A DNA stretch of 64,000 nt, from the NCBI RefSeq assembly GCF_024746835.1, contig NZ_CP080531.1:7404088-7468087 (forward strand), in the 5' to 3' direction. Source of the DNA: Mesorhizobium sp. AR02. Its GTDB lineage: Bacteria > Pseudomonadota > Alphaproteobacteria > Rhizobiales > Rhizobiaceae. A program made the position numbers and the translations under genes. The number at the start of each line of letters is the position of its first letter. Position 1 is the first letter of the stretch. Under the pieces are notes generated by a model that searched no databases, was not told the DNA's origin, and saw only the letters and a program-made list of their open reading frames with translations. Below are positions 55,479 to 64,000 of the stretch, piece after piece.

Positions 55479-55498
55479 ATGAGACAGGTCTGTCTCAT
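55479..55498 (-). promoter_or_regulatory. TetR operator ATGAGACAG-GT-CTGTCTCAT
   Basis: Perfect 9-bp arms with a 2-bp spacer, 16 bp upstream of the TetR start. The size and symmetry are typical of TetR sites. Confidence 0.85.
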
Positions 55499-55601
55499 AG
55501 CTGTGCGATGGATCGCGCCTTCTGTCAACACGGCACGGAAAAACGCCCGCGGCTGATCGAGCCGCAGGCACCAAAGGAAATCGAGAATCGGCAGGCTGCG
55601 C

Positions 55602-56054
55602 TTAGCGCAGGACGCGGCAGCGGCCGTTATAGACCATCCAGCGATCAAAGCCCGAGACGCAGAACTCGACATTGTCGCCGATCGAGGCAAAGCCTTGGCC
55701 CTCCTCGATCAGGTACCAGATGGTACGGGCGCGGCCGTCGGAGAGACTGACGGTGGCGCCACAATAGCGGCGGCCGATCGGCCACGTGTCGTTGGCCGGC
55801 AGATAGCGGTGCTGATGGATGCGCCGGAAATCGGTGATCTGCACATCCGGCAGATGCGGCACGTGATGCACCTGGTAGGAGAAGCGGCTAAAAATCTTGC
55901 TCAGCACCCAGGGCTGGCCGCAGACGCCGCCATCGTCGTCGGAATAGACGCCAAGGTCGGCCGCCTGCACCGCCTGGGTGACGCCGAGGGGCGCGGCCAG
56001 CGGGGTGCAGAGAGAAATCAGGGCAGCAAGTGCGGATTTGGCGAAGCGAGTCAT
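55602..56054 (-). CDS. secreted hypothetical protein
   Basis: A 150-residue protein with a Sec signal (MTRFAKSALAALISLCTPLA...), cleaved near QAVQAAD. The mature part has Cys in GGVCGQPW, RRYCGATV, EFCVSG and GRCRVLR, possibly two disulfides. No family recognised. Single gene between TetR and VOC genes. Confidence 0.75.
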   Translation of the reverse strand: MTRFAKSALAALISLCTPLAAPLGVTQAVQAADLGVYSDDDGGVCGQPWVLSKIFSRFSYQVHHVPHLPDVQITDFRRIHQHRYLPANDTWPIGRRYCGATVSLSDGRARTIWYLIEEGQGFASIGDNVEFCVSGFDRWMVYNGRCRVLR

Positions 56055-56191
56055 GGCAGCCTCTCAAGGTCGATTGCGCGCACTGTGCGGATTCGCTTGG
56101 CAGCGGTCAAGCGGTTGCCGAAACAATGGTTTCCAGAAACGACCTGGAGCGTCCACCAACGTACTTACCGGCTACGCGTTCCTCTCCAGGA

Positions 56192-56614
56192 TCAGTCCTC
56201 GGGAAGAAAGGCGGGGTTGAAGACGACTTCCCACAGATGGTCATCCGGATCCTGGAAATAGCCGGCATAGCCACCCCAGAACGTATCTTGCGCCGGCTTG
56301 ACGAGGCGCGCGCCAGCGCTGATGGCCTGGGCCATCACGGCATCGACCTCGGCCTCACTCGTGACATTGTGGCCGATGGTGAACTCGGTCGGGCTGCGGC
56401 CGGTTTGGGCGATGCCGGCGTCAACAGCGATGTTGGAGCGTTCGAAGATCGCGAACTTCAAGCCACCCTGCAGATCGAAGAAGGCAACGGCGCCGTGCTC
56501 GAACTCCTTGCCGATGATGCCTTCGGTCGGAAGCCCGAGGCCGTTTCGGTAGAAGTCGAGCGACGCTTCCAGACTATCGACACCAAGGGTGATGACACTG
56601 ATGCGAGCTTTCAT
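56192..56614 (-). CDS. VOC-superfamily protein (glyoxalase/bleomycin-resistance type)
   Basis: A 140-residue protein with VOC topology: ISVITLGVDSLEASLDFYRNGLG at the start and AGYFQDPDDHLWEVVFNP at the end, including the metal-ligand Glu. Divergent from an AraC regulator. Substrate unknown. Confidence 0.88.
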   Translation of the reverse strand: MKARISVITLGVDSLEASLDFYRNGLGLPTEGIIGKEFEHGAVAFFDLQGGLKFAIFERSNIAVDAGIAQTGRSPTEFTIGHNVTSEAEVDAVMAQAISAGARLVKPAQDTFWGGYAGYFQDPDDHLWEVVFNPAFLPED

Positions 56615-56805
56615 TTTGGTTTCTCCTTTCTATATTCACGACTGCGCGATGTCGGTGACATGGAATGACACCGAAAGGCTTCGAGCGGTTTGTCATGGCG
56701 GAAGCAGCACGCCTTGAAGATTTCGGCCAAAATGGCCGAGGCCAGAGACCGAACGGCGAGCCGGCGCGAAGACCAAGGCCGAGCAGACTGAAGAAGGCTG
56801 AAGGG

Positions 56806-57573
56806 ATGGAAGCGGTACTGGCGCAGACCACCGGCTTTTTTCAGGAACGGCCCGCAGACAAGCGACTGGGTACCGCTTTCGCGTCCGTCTGGGTCCACCG
56901 CATGCGCGACCAGGACGCTCCACCTGTCGTGATAACGCCGGATGCGACGATCGACCTGCAGTGGATCGACGGCCGGTTCCGGGTCGCGGGACCGGACCGG
57001 GAGCCGCAGATTGAGGTACTGCCGCCAGGAGCGACGATTGTCGGATTGAGATTCCGGCCGGGGGCGGCCGCCGGCTGGCTGGGCGTGCCGGCCAACCGGA
57101 TCGTCGGAGAACGCCTTGACCTCAGTGAGCTCTGGGGCGCGGAGGCGCGCCATCTGGCGGGCCGCATCAAGGCCACGCCCGATCTCGCCAAGCTGATGGA
57201 ACAATTGGAGGCGGCAATCGGCGCATACGCGCAAGACCACCGTGCGCCCGATGCGGTCATGGGCTTTGCCTTTGACGTTATCGACCGAGGTCTGCCGGCC
57301 GACAAGCCGCTGGTGCCTTTCCTCTTGCGCTCCCTGCATATGACCGAACGAACGCTGCGGCGGCGTTTCGAGGAAAGTTTCGGCTACGGCCCGAAGACGC
57401 TTGACCGGATCCTGCGCTTCCACCGCTTCAGGCGCCTGCGGCAGGCATCCAGCGATACCTCGACCGCGGTCTTAGCGATCGAGGCCGGCTATGCGGACCA
57501 GGCCCATTTGATACGCGAAAGCAGGCGGCTATCCGGCATCACGCCGGCCGCGCTGGCTGCCACCGGAGTATAG
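56806..57573 (+). CDS. AraC-family transcriptional regulator
   Basis: A 255-residue protein: N-terminal cupin-like sensor (DATIDLQWIDGRFRVAG, GLRFRPGAAAGWLGVP) and C-terminal AraC HTH pair (MTERTLRRRFEESFGYGPKT, AIEAGYADQAHLIRESRRLSG). Start ATG 56806 has GAAGGG just upstream; the longer frame to 56665 lacks support. Divergent from the VOC gene and probably controls it. Confidence 0.87.
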   Translation: MEAVLAQTTGFFQERPADKRLGTAFASVWVHRMRDQDAPPVVITPDATIDLQWIDGRFRVAGPDREPQIEVLPPGATIVGLRFRPGAAAGWLGVPANRIVGERLDLSELWGAEARHLAGRIKATPDLAKLMEQLEAAIGAYAQDHRAPDAVMGFAFDVIDRGLPADKPLVPFLLRSLHMTERTLRRRFEESFGYGPKTLDRILRFHRFRRLRQASSDTSTAVLAIEAGYADQAHLIRESRRLSGITPAALAATGV

Positions 57574-57604
57574 CCTCGGCTGACGCAGCCGAAGCCATGC
57601 CCGC

Positions 57605-58453
57605 CTACTCTCCGGCCAGCCATTCCAGCGACCAGTGCGCCGGCTTTCCCACGGCGAGCAATTTGTGCAGTGCCGGCAACACGGCTCGCAATTCGCCTTC
57701 CAGCGTGAAGGGCGGGTTGACCACCACCATGCCGCTGCCGTCGAGGCTGGGCTCCGAAGAGGCCGGCCTGATCTCGAATTCTATGTCGAGGATTTTCGGG
57801 ATGCCGGATTGCTTCAGCGCCTTCCTGAAGGCGATGATCGCCCTGCGATCCTTGATCGGATACCACAGCGCATAGATGCCGCCAGGCCAGCGCTTGTGCG
57901 CTGTTACGAGCCCGTCGACGAGGCGGTCGAACTCGCCCGCTTCCTCGAAGGGCGGATCGATAAGCACCAGGCCGCGCTTTTCCTTCGGCGGCAGATGGGC
58001 GCCGAGCGCCAGCCAGCCGTCGAGCTCGATGATGCGGGCCTGAAAATCACCGGCAAACAGTGTCCTCAGCTTCGCGGCATCCTTGGGATGCAGTTCGATC
58101 GCCGACAGCCGGTCCTGCTTGCGCATCAGATGCCGCGCGATCAGTGGTGAGCCCGGATATTTCTGGATGCCGCCCTCGGGATTGAGCGACCGCACTGTCT
58201 CGAGATAGGGCACGAGCAGGGCCGCCACCGGCGTGGTGAACGAGGCGTCGATCAGCCTGCCGATGCCGCCTTGCCACTCGCCGGTCTTCTGCGCCTCGAG
58301 TGACGACAGATCGTAGCGGCCAATGCCGGCATGAGTGTCGACGACGCGAAACGCCTTGTCCTTCTGCTTGAGATACTCGAGCAGGCGCGTCAGCACGACA
58401 TGCTTGACGACGTCGGCGAAATTTCCGGCGTGGTAGGCGTGGCGGTAGTTCAC
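57605..58453 (-). CDS. rlmJ: 23S rRNA (adenine-2030-N6) methyltransferase
   Basis: A 282-residue methyltransferase. N terminus NYRHAYHAGNFADVVKH is the RlmJ signature; SAM-binding DTHAGIGRYDL and catalytic LIDPPFEE. The stop is about 30 bp from the AraC stop, convergent. Overlaps the preceding gene by four bases. Confidence 0.94.
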   Translation of the reverse strand: MNYRHAYHAGNFADVVKHVVLTRLLEYLKQKDKAFRVVDTHAGIGRYDLSSLEAQKTGEWQGGIGRLIDASFTTPVAALLVPYLETVRSLNPEGGIQKYPGSPLIARHLMRKQDRLSAIELHPKDAAKLRTLFAGDFQARIIELDGWLALGAHLPPKEKRGLVLIDPPFEEAGEFDRLVDGLVTAHKRWPGGIYALWYPIKDRRAIIAFRKALKQSGIPKILDIEFEIRPASSEPSLDGSGMVVVNPPFTLEGELRAVLPALHKLLAVGKPAHWSLEWLAGE

Positions 58454-59061
58454 TTGGCTCCCCTGCCCCAGCGCGGCGGCGGCGGCTGCGAGTTCGGGTT
58501 GTCCGGCCGGCCGCCACCAGAACGCGACGAGAGCAGGAAGCCGATCAAACCGATCGCCATCAAGGAGAAGCCGACTGGCCGCGCGCGCCTGTCGGCCTCG
58601 CCGGCGCCGGAGCGCAGGATGAGGTCGACCGCGCGCATCGGAATGTCTTCGGCATCACCCGGGCCAACGGTGAAAACATAGGGGCCGGGACTGACGGTCG
58701 CGATCACGCCGCCCTCATCGCGAAAAATCTTGCCGGGCAGCTGCGGGCTGACCTGGCGCGGGTTGTCGACATGGTTGAACTGCAACGTCGAGGCAAGCAC
58801 CGTGCGGCCATTGCTGGCGGCGGTCAGCGTCAACACCGTGCGCTGCTGCGAAACGATGCGTTCGGCCCGTGCGGTCAGGTCGACCAGCACCCGCACCGGT
58901 GCGTCGCGGCCGGAGAGCGACACGGTCAACGGCTTGAAGCGGCCTTGCTCATAGACGCGCCAGGTGCCGATTTCGCGGCCGGAAAAATTGGTCATCGCCC
59001 AGGGATAGATGAAGCCGATGCCGGTGCCGGCCAGCAGGATCAGCACAAACAGAAAGCGCAT
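58450..59061 (-). CDS. hypothetical membrane-anchored protein
   Basis: A 203-residue protein with an N-terminal TM helix (FLFVLILLAGTGIGFIYPW), a beta-rich extracytoplasmic part (residues about 30-160) and a second TM helix (VGFSLMAIGLIGFLL) near the C terminus, which ends in a Pro-rich tail. Coupled to rlmJ by a four-base overlap. No known function. Confidence 0.75.
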   Translation of the reverse strand: MRFLFVLILLAGTGIGFIYPWAMTNFSGREIGTWRVYEQGRFKPLTVSLSGRDAPVRVLVDLTARAERIVSQQRTVLTLTAASNGRTVLASTLQFNHVDNPRQVSPQLPGKIFRDEGGVIATVSPGPYVFTVGPGDAEDIPMRAVDLILRSGAGEADRRARPVGFSLMAIGLIGFLLSSRSGGGRPDNPNSQPPPPRWGRGAK

Positions 59062-59098
59062 TCAGACAGTCACCTTGTAATCGCACCTTGCTGGACAA

Positions 59099-59758
59099 TT
59101 AGCTTGCGTTGGCGCTGTCGCGCAGGCGTTCCATCTCGTCCAGCAGCATGTCTAGGCCAAGCTCGAATGTCTTGTCGAATTCGGCGGTGCTAAAAAAGCG
59201 CCCGGCGGCCATGACATTGGGAAAATCCCGGGCCAGTTGCTCGTCGCCGACCGTGTTCACCGCCGACGGCCCCTTGGCATAGCCTGCGTTCTCGTCCAGC
59301 ACCGCGCCCATCAGATAATAACCGACGGCACGAAACAGCCGCGCGCTGAGTTCGGCGTCGAAGCCGCCATCCCTGAACAGGCCGATAACGCCGTTCAACC
59401 AGGCAAGGCAGGTCGGCGAGTTCATGCGGTAAGTCACGAAGAAAGTGGCATAGGCCGGATGATCGCGGCCGATGCGTCGAAAATCCTCGATGGCAATGCG
59501 CATCCTTTGCCGCCACGGCAGGCTGGCGTCGGGCATTTCAAGCGCTCCGACCAGCCGGTCGACCAGCGCTTCATGCAAATGCGCCACCGAAGGAAAGTGG
59601 TGATAAATGCTCATCGCCTCGCAGCCGAGTGCCGCCGCGAGCTTGCGCATCGAAAAGCCGGCGAGCCCCTCCTTCTCGATCACCTCGAAGGCCGCGTCCT
59701 CGATCATCTCGCGCGACAGCCGGCCACGGGTTCTGGTCTTTTTTATCGATGAGTCCAT
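59099..59758 (-). CDS. TetR-family regulator
   Basis: A 219-residue repressor: HTH (GFSMRKLAAALGCEAMSIYHHFPS) and a TetR_C domain. Start ATG 59758. Divergent from a secreted CMD-family protein, with two CTTAC-N3-GTAAG palindromes in the 85-bp gap. Confidence 0.9.
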   Translation of the reverse strand: MDSSIKKTRTRGRLSREMIEDAAFEVIEKEGLAGFSMRKLAAALGCEAMSIYHHFPSVAHLHEALVDRLVGALEMPDASLPWRQRMRIAIEDFRRIGRDHPAYATFFVTYRMNSPTCLAWLNGVIGLFRDGGFDAELSARLFRAVGYYLMGAVLDENAGYAKGPSAVNTVGDEQLARDFPNVMAAGRFFSTAEFDKTFELGLDMLLDEMERLRDSANAS

Positions 59759-59773
59759 AGCGCCGCTTGACAA

Positions 59774-59786
59774 CTTACACTGTAAG
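59774..59786. promoter_or_regulatory. operator CTTAC-ACT-GTAAG
   Basis: Perfect 5-bp arms, 15 bp upstream of the TetR start. A second site with the same core lies one to three helical turns away. Confidence 0.8.
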
Positions 59787-59803
59787 GTTCATTTTTCACA
59801 TCA

Positions 59804-59818
59804 CCTTACATCGTAAGG
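59804..59818. promoter_or_regulatory. operator CCTTAC-ATC-GTAAGG
   Basis: Perfect 6-bp arms; centre is 31 bp from the first site, about three helical turns. It lies 26 bp upstream of the CMD-family gene start. Confidence 0.82.
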
Positions 59819-59843
59819 CTAACAAAGACCAGAGGAGAATGTC

Positions 59844-60314
59844 ATGTCTGCCAATCGCATTCTTTCATCCGTGCTTTCATCCATACGCCACGCCTTTCTG
59901 CTTGCCGCTGCCGGCTGTGCGCTGACGATGGCCGCCGCACCTGCCTATGCCGACGACTATGATGCAACCCTCAAGGACATCCAGTCGACCATGGGCGGCG
60001 TGCCGAGCTTTGTGAAGCAGTTTCCCAAAGCCGGTCTGCCCGGCGCGTGGGCCGAGGTCAAGGCCATCGAACTCAGCGACAAGACAGCGCTGCCGCCAAA
60101 GGTCAAGTCGCTGATCTCGCTGGCCGTGGCGGCGCAGATTCCGTGCACCTATTGCATCTGGTCGGACACCCAGGACGCCAAGCGCGCCGGCGCCACCGAC
60201 GAAGAAATCCAGGAAGCCGTGGCGATGGCTGCGCTGACCCGCCACTGGAGCACCATCTTCAACGGCATGCAGGTCGATTTCGACACATTCAAGAAGGAAA
60301 TGGGCGGGCAGTAA
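59844..60314 (+). CDS. secreted AhpD/carboxymuconolactone-decarboxylase-family protein
   Basis: A 156-residue CMD-fold protein with an N-terminal signal peptide (cleavage near APAYAD). The redox pair C101-x2-C104 sits in PCTYCIWSD, with Asp at 108 where AhpD-like proteins have His. ALPPKVKSLISLAVAA precedes it. Start ATG 59844 has AGGAGA upstream. Divergent from TetR; likely a periplasmic thiol-redox or peroxidase-like protein. Confidence 0.85.
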   Translation: MSANRILSSVLSSIRHAFLLAAAGCALTMAAAPAYADDYDATLKDIQSTMGGVPSFVKQFPKAGLPGAWAEVKAIELSDKTALPPKVKSLISLAVAAQIPCTYCIWSDTQDAKRAGATDEEIQEAVAMAALTRHWSTIFNGMQVDFDTFKKEMGGQ

Positions 60315-60359
60315 GCCTCAAGCGCCGGGCATCGATGCCTTCCGGCCCAAACAGGTCGG

Positions 60360-60470
60360 AGTTAGAGCGGTTCACCGTTTCACGGAAATGGCGAACCGCT
60401 CTAACTCTTTGTTTTGACGCAATTCCTGTGGGAAAACAGTTTTACACCCTTCCTGGAATTGCTCTATGCC
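60360..60470. repeat. rhizobial intergenic palindrome/terminator-like repeat
   Basis: Perfect arms AGTTAGAGCGGTTC (60360-60373) and GAACCGCTCTAACT (60393-60406), followed by CTTTG and a second half ending in GGAATTGCTC. This multi-part sequence resembles a dispersed Mesorhizobium repeat. It sits between two convergent genes and may terminate both. Confidence 0.75.
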
Positions 60471-60913
60471 TTGCGCTCCCAGCGGCGGTCTGATGTCTGC
60501 TGCCAGTAGGTCACGGCATGGCCCGCGTCCTTCATTGTCTTCCAATGGGCCCGGGCCGCCTCGACCTGGGCCGTGTCGTGGCCGTCGAACAGGAACACGG
60601 CACGCTCGTAGCCACTGAGCTCAGGCGGCGCCGCGCCGTCGACCAGGAATCTTATTTTGGCCCCGTTGGGATTGCCGTCGCCGGTGGTCAACAGGATAGG
60701 CTGTTCGCCGGGGTAAGCCTCGCGATCGGTCGCGTGCGCCAGGAAAGAATCATCGCGGAAGGTCCACAGATGCTGGTCGAGCGCGTCGCGCCGTTCCTCG
60801 GTGCCGGTCTGCACCACGGCGCGCCAACCACGATCGACGCTGCGCTCGAGCAGGCCGGGCAGCGCCTCCTCCAGCGTCGATTCGGTCAGGTGGTAGAACA
60901 GCACGTCGGCCAT
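60464..60913 (-). CDS. holC: DNA polymerase III subunit chi
   Basis: A 149-residue HolC: N-terminal MADVLFYHLTES, LLERSVDRGWRAVVQ, and HLWTFRDDSFLAHA, the chi signature. Links the clamp loader to SSB. 9 bp after pepA, same strand, a conserved rhizobial arrangement. Confidence 0.93.
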   Translation of the reverse strand: MADVLFYHLTESTLEEALPGLLERSVDRGWRAVVQTGTEERRDALDQHLWTFRDDSFLAHATDREAYPGEQPILLTTGDGNPNGAKIRFLVDGAAPPELSGYERAVFLFDGHDTAQVEAARAHWKTMKDAGHAVTYWQQTSDRRWERKA

Positions 60914-60922
60914 GGATCAAGG

Positions 60923-62437
60923 TCAGCTTTCGTAGTGATCGCGCACCAGCCGGTCGAGCAGCCGCACGCCGAAGCCTGAACCCCAGGACTGGTTGATCTC
61001 GCTCGACGGCGACCCCATCGCCGTGCCGGCAATGTCGAGATGCGCCCAGGGCGTGTCCTTGACGAAGCGCTGCAAGAATTGCGCGGCGATGATGGCGCCG
61101 CCATAGCGGCCGCCGATGTTCTTCATGTCGGCGTTCTTGGAATCGATCAGCTTGTCGTATTCGGCGCCGAGCGGCATGCGCCACAGCCGCTCCTGCGTCG
61201 CCTGCCCCGCCGCCGCCAGCCTCTCCGCCAGTTCGTCATTGTTGGAAAACAGGCCGGCATAGTGCAGGCCGAGCGCGACCATGATGGCGCCGGTCAGCGT
61301 CGCCAGATTGACCATGAATTTCGGCTGGAAACGGTCGTTGCAATACCACAGCGCGTCGGCCAGAACGAGGCGCCCTTCGGCGTCGGTGTTGAGCACCTCG
61401 ATGGTCTGGCCCGACATCGAGGTGACGATGTCGCCGGGACGCTGGGCGTGGCCGTCGACGGCGTTCTCGACAAGACCGATGATGCCGACGACATTGGCCT
61501 TCGCCTTGCGCGCGGCCAAGGCGTGCATCAGCCCGGTCACCGCGGCGGCACCGCCCATGTCGCCCTTCATATCCTCCATACCCGAAGCCGGCTTTATCGA
61601 ATTGCCGCCGGTGTCGAAGGTGACGCCCTTGCCGACGAAGGCAATCGGGCTGTCCTTGGGCTTGCCGCCGTTCCACTGCATGATCGCCATGCGAGCGCCG
61701 CGTGGCGAGCCTTGCGCGACGCCGAGCAGCGAGCCCATGCCGAGCTTCTTCATCTCCTTCTCGGCCAAGATCTCGACCTTGACACCGAGCGCCTCGAGTT
61801 CCTTGGCCTGGGCGGCGAACTCGACCGGCCCCAGCACGTTTGCCGGTTCGTTTACCAGGTCGCGCGCCAGAAGCACGCCGTCGACCACCGCCTCGGTCTC
61901 GGCGAAAGCCTTCTTGGCGCCCGCAGGGTCGGCGGTGTGGATGGTGACCTTGACCGGCTTTTTCGGATCGGCCTTTGCGTCATCCTTGTCCTTCCTGGTC
62001 TTGTATTTATCGAAGGAGTAGCTGCGCAGGAGAATACCCGCAGCAAGGTTGGCGGCGTCCTTGCCATCAGCCGAGGCGCCGACCAGGTCGAGCACCACGG
62101 CGACGTCGGTTGCCTTGCGCAGCGACGCCGCGATGGTGCCGCCCAGTTTCAGCCAGGCATATTCATCGAGCCCCGCCGCCTTGCCGGCGCCGACCGCGAT
62201 CAGCCTGTCGAGTGACGTTCCTTCCGGCGCCAGAATCTCGACGACGCCGGCGAACTTGCCGGTGAAATCAGCCACCGGAAAGGCCCGCTCCAGCGTCTTG
62301 CCGGGGTCGTAGGCCCTGGCCGTATCGCTCAGACCACCGTCATCCGCCGACAGCACGAAGACCGTGCCCTTCCTGTTCGCCGCCGTCTGGGGCGCGGCGA
62401 ATTTTGCAAAGGCGATCGATGGTCTCGGATTCATCAT
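60923..62437 (-). CDS. pepA: cytosol (leucyl) aminopeptidase
   Basis: A 504-residue M17 aminopeptidase with signature [14 protein letters not shown], and metal/active-site region [19 protein letters not shown]. Usual M17 enzymes have GGISLKP; the Asn here is a small variation. Starts ATG 62437 or 62434, AGGAC upstream. Divergent from lptF. Confidence 0.94.
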   Translation of the reverse strand: MMNPRPSIAFAKFAAPQTAANRKGTVFVLSADDGGLSDTARAYDPGKTLERAFPVADFTGKFAGVVEILAPEGTSLDRLIAVGAGKAAGLDEYAWLKLGGTIAASLRKATDVAVVLDLVGASADGKDAANLAAGILLRSYSFDKYKTRKDKDDAKADPKKPVKVTIHTADPAGAKKAFAETEAVVDGVLLARDLVNEPANVLGPVEFAAQAKELEALGVKVEILAEKEMKKLGMGSLLGVAQGSPRGARMAIMQWNGGKPKDSPIAFVGKGVTFDTGGNSIKPASGMEDMKGDMGGAAAVTGLMHALAARKAKANVVGIIGLVENAVDGHAQRPGDIVTSMSGQTIEVLNTDAEGRLVLADALWYCNDRFQPKFMVNLATLTGAIMVALGLHYAGLFSNNDELAERLAAAGQATQERLWRMPLGAEYDKLIDSKNADMKNIGGRYGGAIIAAQFLQRFVKDTPWAHLDIAGTAMGSPSSEINQSWGSGFGVRLLDRLVRDHYES

Positions 62438-62798
62438 GTCCTGCTTTCGGGGATTGCGCGACGGTGCGCGAAGCGGTTTGAAACGATCCGCGACATTTGG
62501 TCGTTTTCCGGCATTTGGCAAGACTTTGCCAAAATGGCTACCCATATGACAGTTGGAATCGATGGCGATTCGTCGCGGCACGGCCCCGCTTCATGCCGCA
62601 ACCTGTTGTTAACCATCGATGTTCGCCCTTTCTTATCCATTCCCTCCGACACTGCGATCCACTGCGGCACGCGACGTGGGACGGGAACCGGATCGCCTGC
62701 CTGATCGAGCCCATCGGAGCCAGTTGTGCGGGCGTCGCCGGACAGCTACCCTTAGCGTGGTGGCATGATGCCGTTCGAGAAAATCGAGTAAAGCCTTC
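62438..62798. other. 361-bp divergent intergenic region
   Basis: No gene. Must contain the divergent promoters of pepA and lptF. I mark no specific boxes. Confidence 0.5.
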
Positions 62799-64000
62799 AT
62801 GAAGGTCGTTGAACGCTACATCATGCGCCGCGCTTTCGTGGTCTTTCTGGCAGCGCTGGTCTGGACGCTGGCCATCGTGTGGACCACGCAGGTGCTGGCC
62901 AAGATCGACCTGGTCACCGACAGCGGCCAGTCGTCGCTGACCTTCTTCGAGGTCGCGGCGCTCGTTCTTCCCTCGATCGTTCCGATCGTCGTGCCTTTCG
63001 CGGTGGTGGTGGCGGTCGCGCAGACGCTCAGTGTCATGAACTCGGATTCCGAACTCGCCGTCGTCAACGCCGCTGGCGCATCGCGCTGGACGATCGTGCG
63101 GCCAATCATGCTTCTGGCCGTAGCGGCGAGCGTTTTTTCCTTTGCCGTCGACAATGGCATCGACCCCTATGCACGGCAGAAGAACCGCGCTTTGGTGGCG
63201 CAATCGCGCGCCGATCTGCTGTCGCTGATCATCCAGGAGGGCACATTCCGCAAAATCGAGGATGGGTTGTTCCTGCAGATTGGCGAGCGGCTCCCAAACA
63301 ATCGGCTGGGCGGCATCTTCGTCGCCGATTCGCGCGAGGAAGGCGTCAATCTTGTCTATTATGCCAAGACCGGCAGCGTCGTCGAACGCGGCGGCGAAAA
63401 GGTGTTGATGATGAATGACGGCGTCATCCACCGCAAGACGCTGACCGGCGACCTAAGTGTCATCCGGTTCACCTCCTATGCTTTCGACATGTCGGCCTTC
63501 ATGGCAGCGGCCTCCGAAGTGACGCTGCTGCCGAAGGACCAGACCACCCAGTACCTGCTCAACCCAAGCCCCAACGACAAGAGCTTTCAGCAGAACCCCC
63601 AAGAGTATCGGGCCGAGGTCGACCAACGATTTACGGAATGGCTCTATTCCATGGTGTTCGCGTTGATCGCGCTCGCGGTCGCCGGGGACGCGCGCTCGCA
63701 TCGCGAGGCGCGGGTCAATCCTTTGATCACGGCCATAACCATATCCCTCTTCGTGCGCTGGCTGGGCTTCTTTGCCGCCAGCAAGGCCGATGAAGTGCCG
63801 CAATATGCCTACATGGTCTATGGCGTGCCCATAGTGGCTTCCGCGGTGGCGATCTGGTTCATCATATCCAACCGGACCATGGAACTGCCGGTGGCCTGGG
63901 CGGACTGGATGACAAATCTCGCCAGCCGTGTCGGTGACGGCTGGAATGCAATCAAACTGCGTTGGTCGGGGCGCGGCACTTCAGGTCAGGGGATCAGCTG
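62799..64000 (+). CDS. lptF: lipopolysaccharide export permease LptF, truncated by window end
   Basis: From ATG 62799 the frame stays open to the edge: 400 codons. YjgP/YjgQ-family permease, N-terminal KVVERYIMRRAFVVFLAALV TM helix, beta-jellyroll periplasmic domain, then C-terminal TM helices (MVFALIALAVAGDARS, YMVYGVPIVASAVAIWF). Part of the Lpt machine moving LPS from the inner membrane. lptG is expected next. Confidence 0.93.
   Translation, partial: MKVVERYIMRRAFVVFLAALVWTLAIVWTTQVLAKIDLVTDSGQSSLTFFEVAALVLPSIVPIVVPFAVVVAVAQTLSVMNSDSELAVVNAAGASRWTIVRPIMLLAVAASVFSFAVDNGIDPYARQKNRALVAQSRADLLSLIIQEGTFRKIEDGLFLQIGERLPNNRLGGIFVADSREEGVNLVYYAKTGSVVERGGEKVLMMNDGVIHRKTLTGDLSVIRFTSYAFDMSAFMAAASEVTLLPKDQTTQYLLNPSPNDKSFQQNPQEYRAEVDQRFTEWLYSMVFALIALAVAGDARSHREARVNPLITAITISLFVRWLGFFAASKADEVPQYAYMVYGVPIVASAVAIWFIISNRTMELPVAWADWMTNLASRVGDGWNAIKLRWSGRGTSGQGIS

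Noticed and set aside
61040..62215. Long plus-strand frame opposite pepA
   Set aside because: Shadow of pepA, no homology recognised.

Overview
The window looks like a piece of chromosome from a high-GC alphaproteobacterium of the Rhizobiales, most likely a Mesorhizobium. Support comes from the Ros/MucR regulator with altered zinc ligands, the paired tiny secreted proteins of a type common in Mesorhizobium, the SDR-uvrC-pgsA-moaD-moaE block, the holC-pepA-lptF block, many periplasmic-binding-protein ABC transporters and rhizobial-type intergenic palindromes. I found no rRNA, tRNA, CRISPR array, phage or symbiosis gene.

Layout. 1-1155: two tandem small secreted paralogues and a regulatory intergenic region. 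1156-6164: a TctD/TctE-like two-component system facing a NitT/TauT-type ABC importer. 6201-9647: dapB, a UvrD-like helicase and two small proteins. 9921-15329: an amino-acid catabolic cluster (M20 amidohydrolase, N-carbamoyl/allantoate-type amidohydrolase, diaminopropionate ammonia-lyase, divergent Lrp regulator) followed by a flavin monooxygenase. 15362-19565: a molybdopterin oxidoreductase, a palindromic repeat and an ABC-F ATPase. 19566-21768: a decayed stretch with a Crp/Fnr fragment, then a MucR-like regulator. 21565-26951: a LysR/2OG-oxygenase/EamA module, GNAT, DinB, GST and a DUF2934-like protein.

27154-28885: ndk, whose terminator hairpin is split by an IS3-family element. 28958-31661: the lutABC lactate-oxidation operon. 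31889-34857: a hydrolase/NTF2 pair, a divergent MmyB-type regulator with twin operators, and a YscW-META protein. 34968-39231: the moaE-moaD-pgsA-uvrC-SDR operon. 39645-41896: an outer-membrane beta-barrel gene whose terminator hairpin has been duplicated around an IS1182-family element. 42113-48685: a ribose-type ABC importer with a cyclase-family hydrolase and an amidase, and a convergent ROK repressor. 48807-52793: GFA, TfoX-like and GST genes, a histone-H1-like Lys/Ala-rich protein, and a winged-helix regulator next to a LysE exporter. 52871-55463: a TetR-EamA-MFS efflux operon. 55602-61000: assorted genes including rlmJ and a TetR/secreted AhpD-like pair with twin operators. 60464-64000: holC, pepA and the start of lptF.

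The most notable signals are two unrelated insertion sequences that both hit terminator hairpins of highly expressed genes, a set of clean palindromic operators beside local regulators, and two catabolic modules with unknown substrates: the diaminopropionate/amidohydrolase cluster and the ROK-controlled importer-cyclase-amidase operon.
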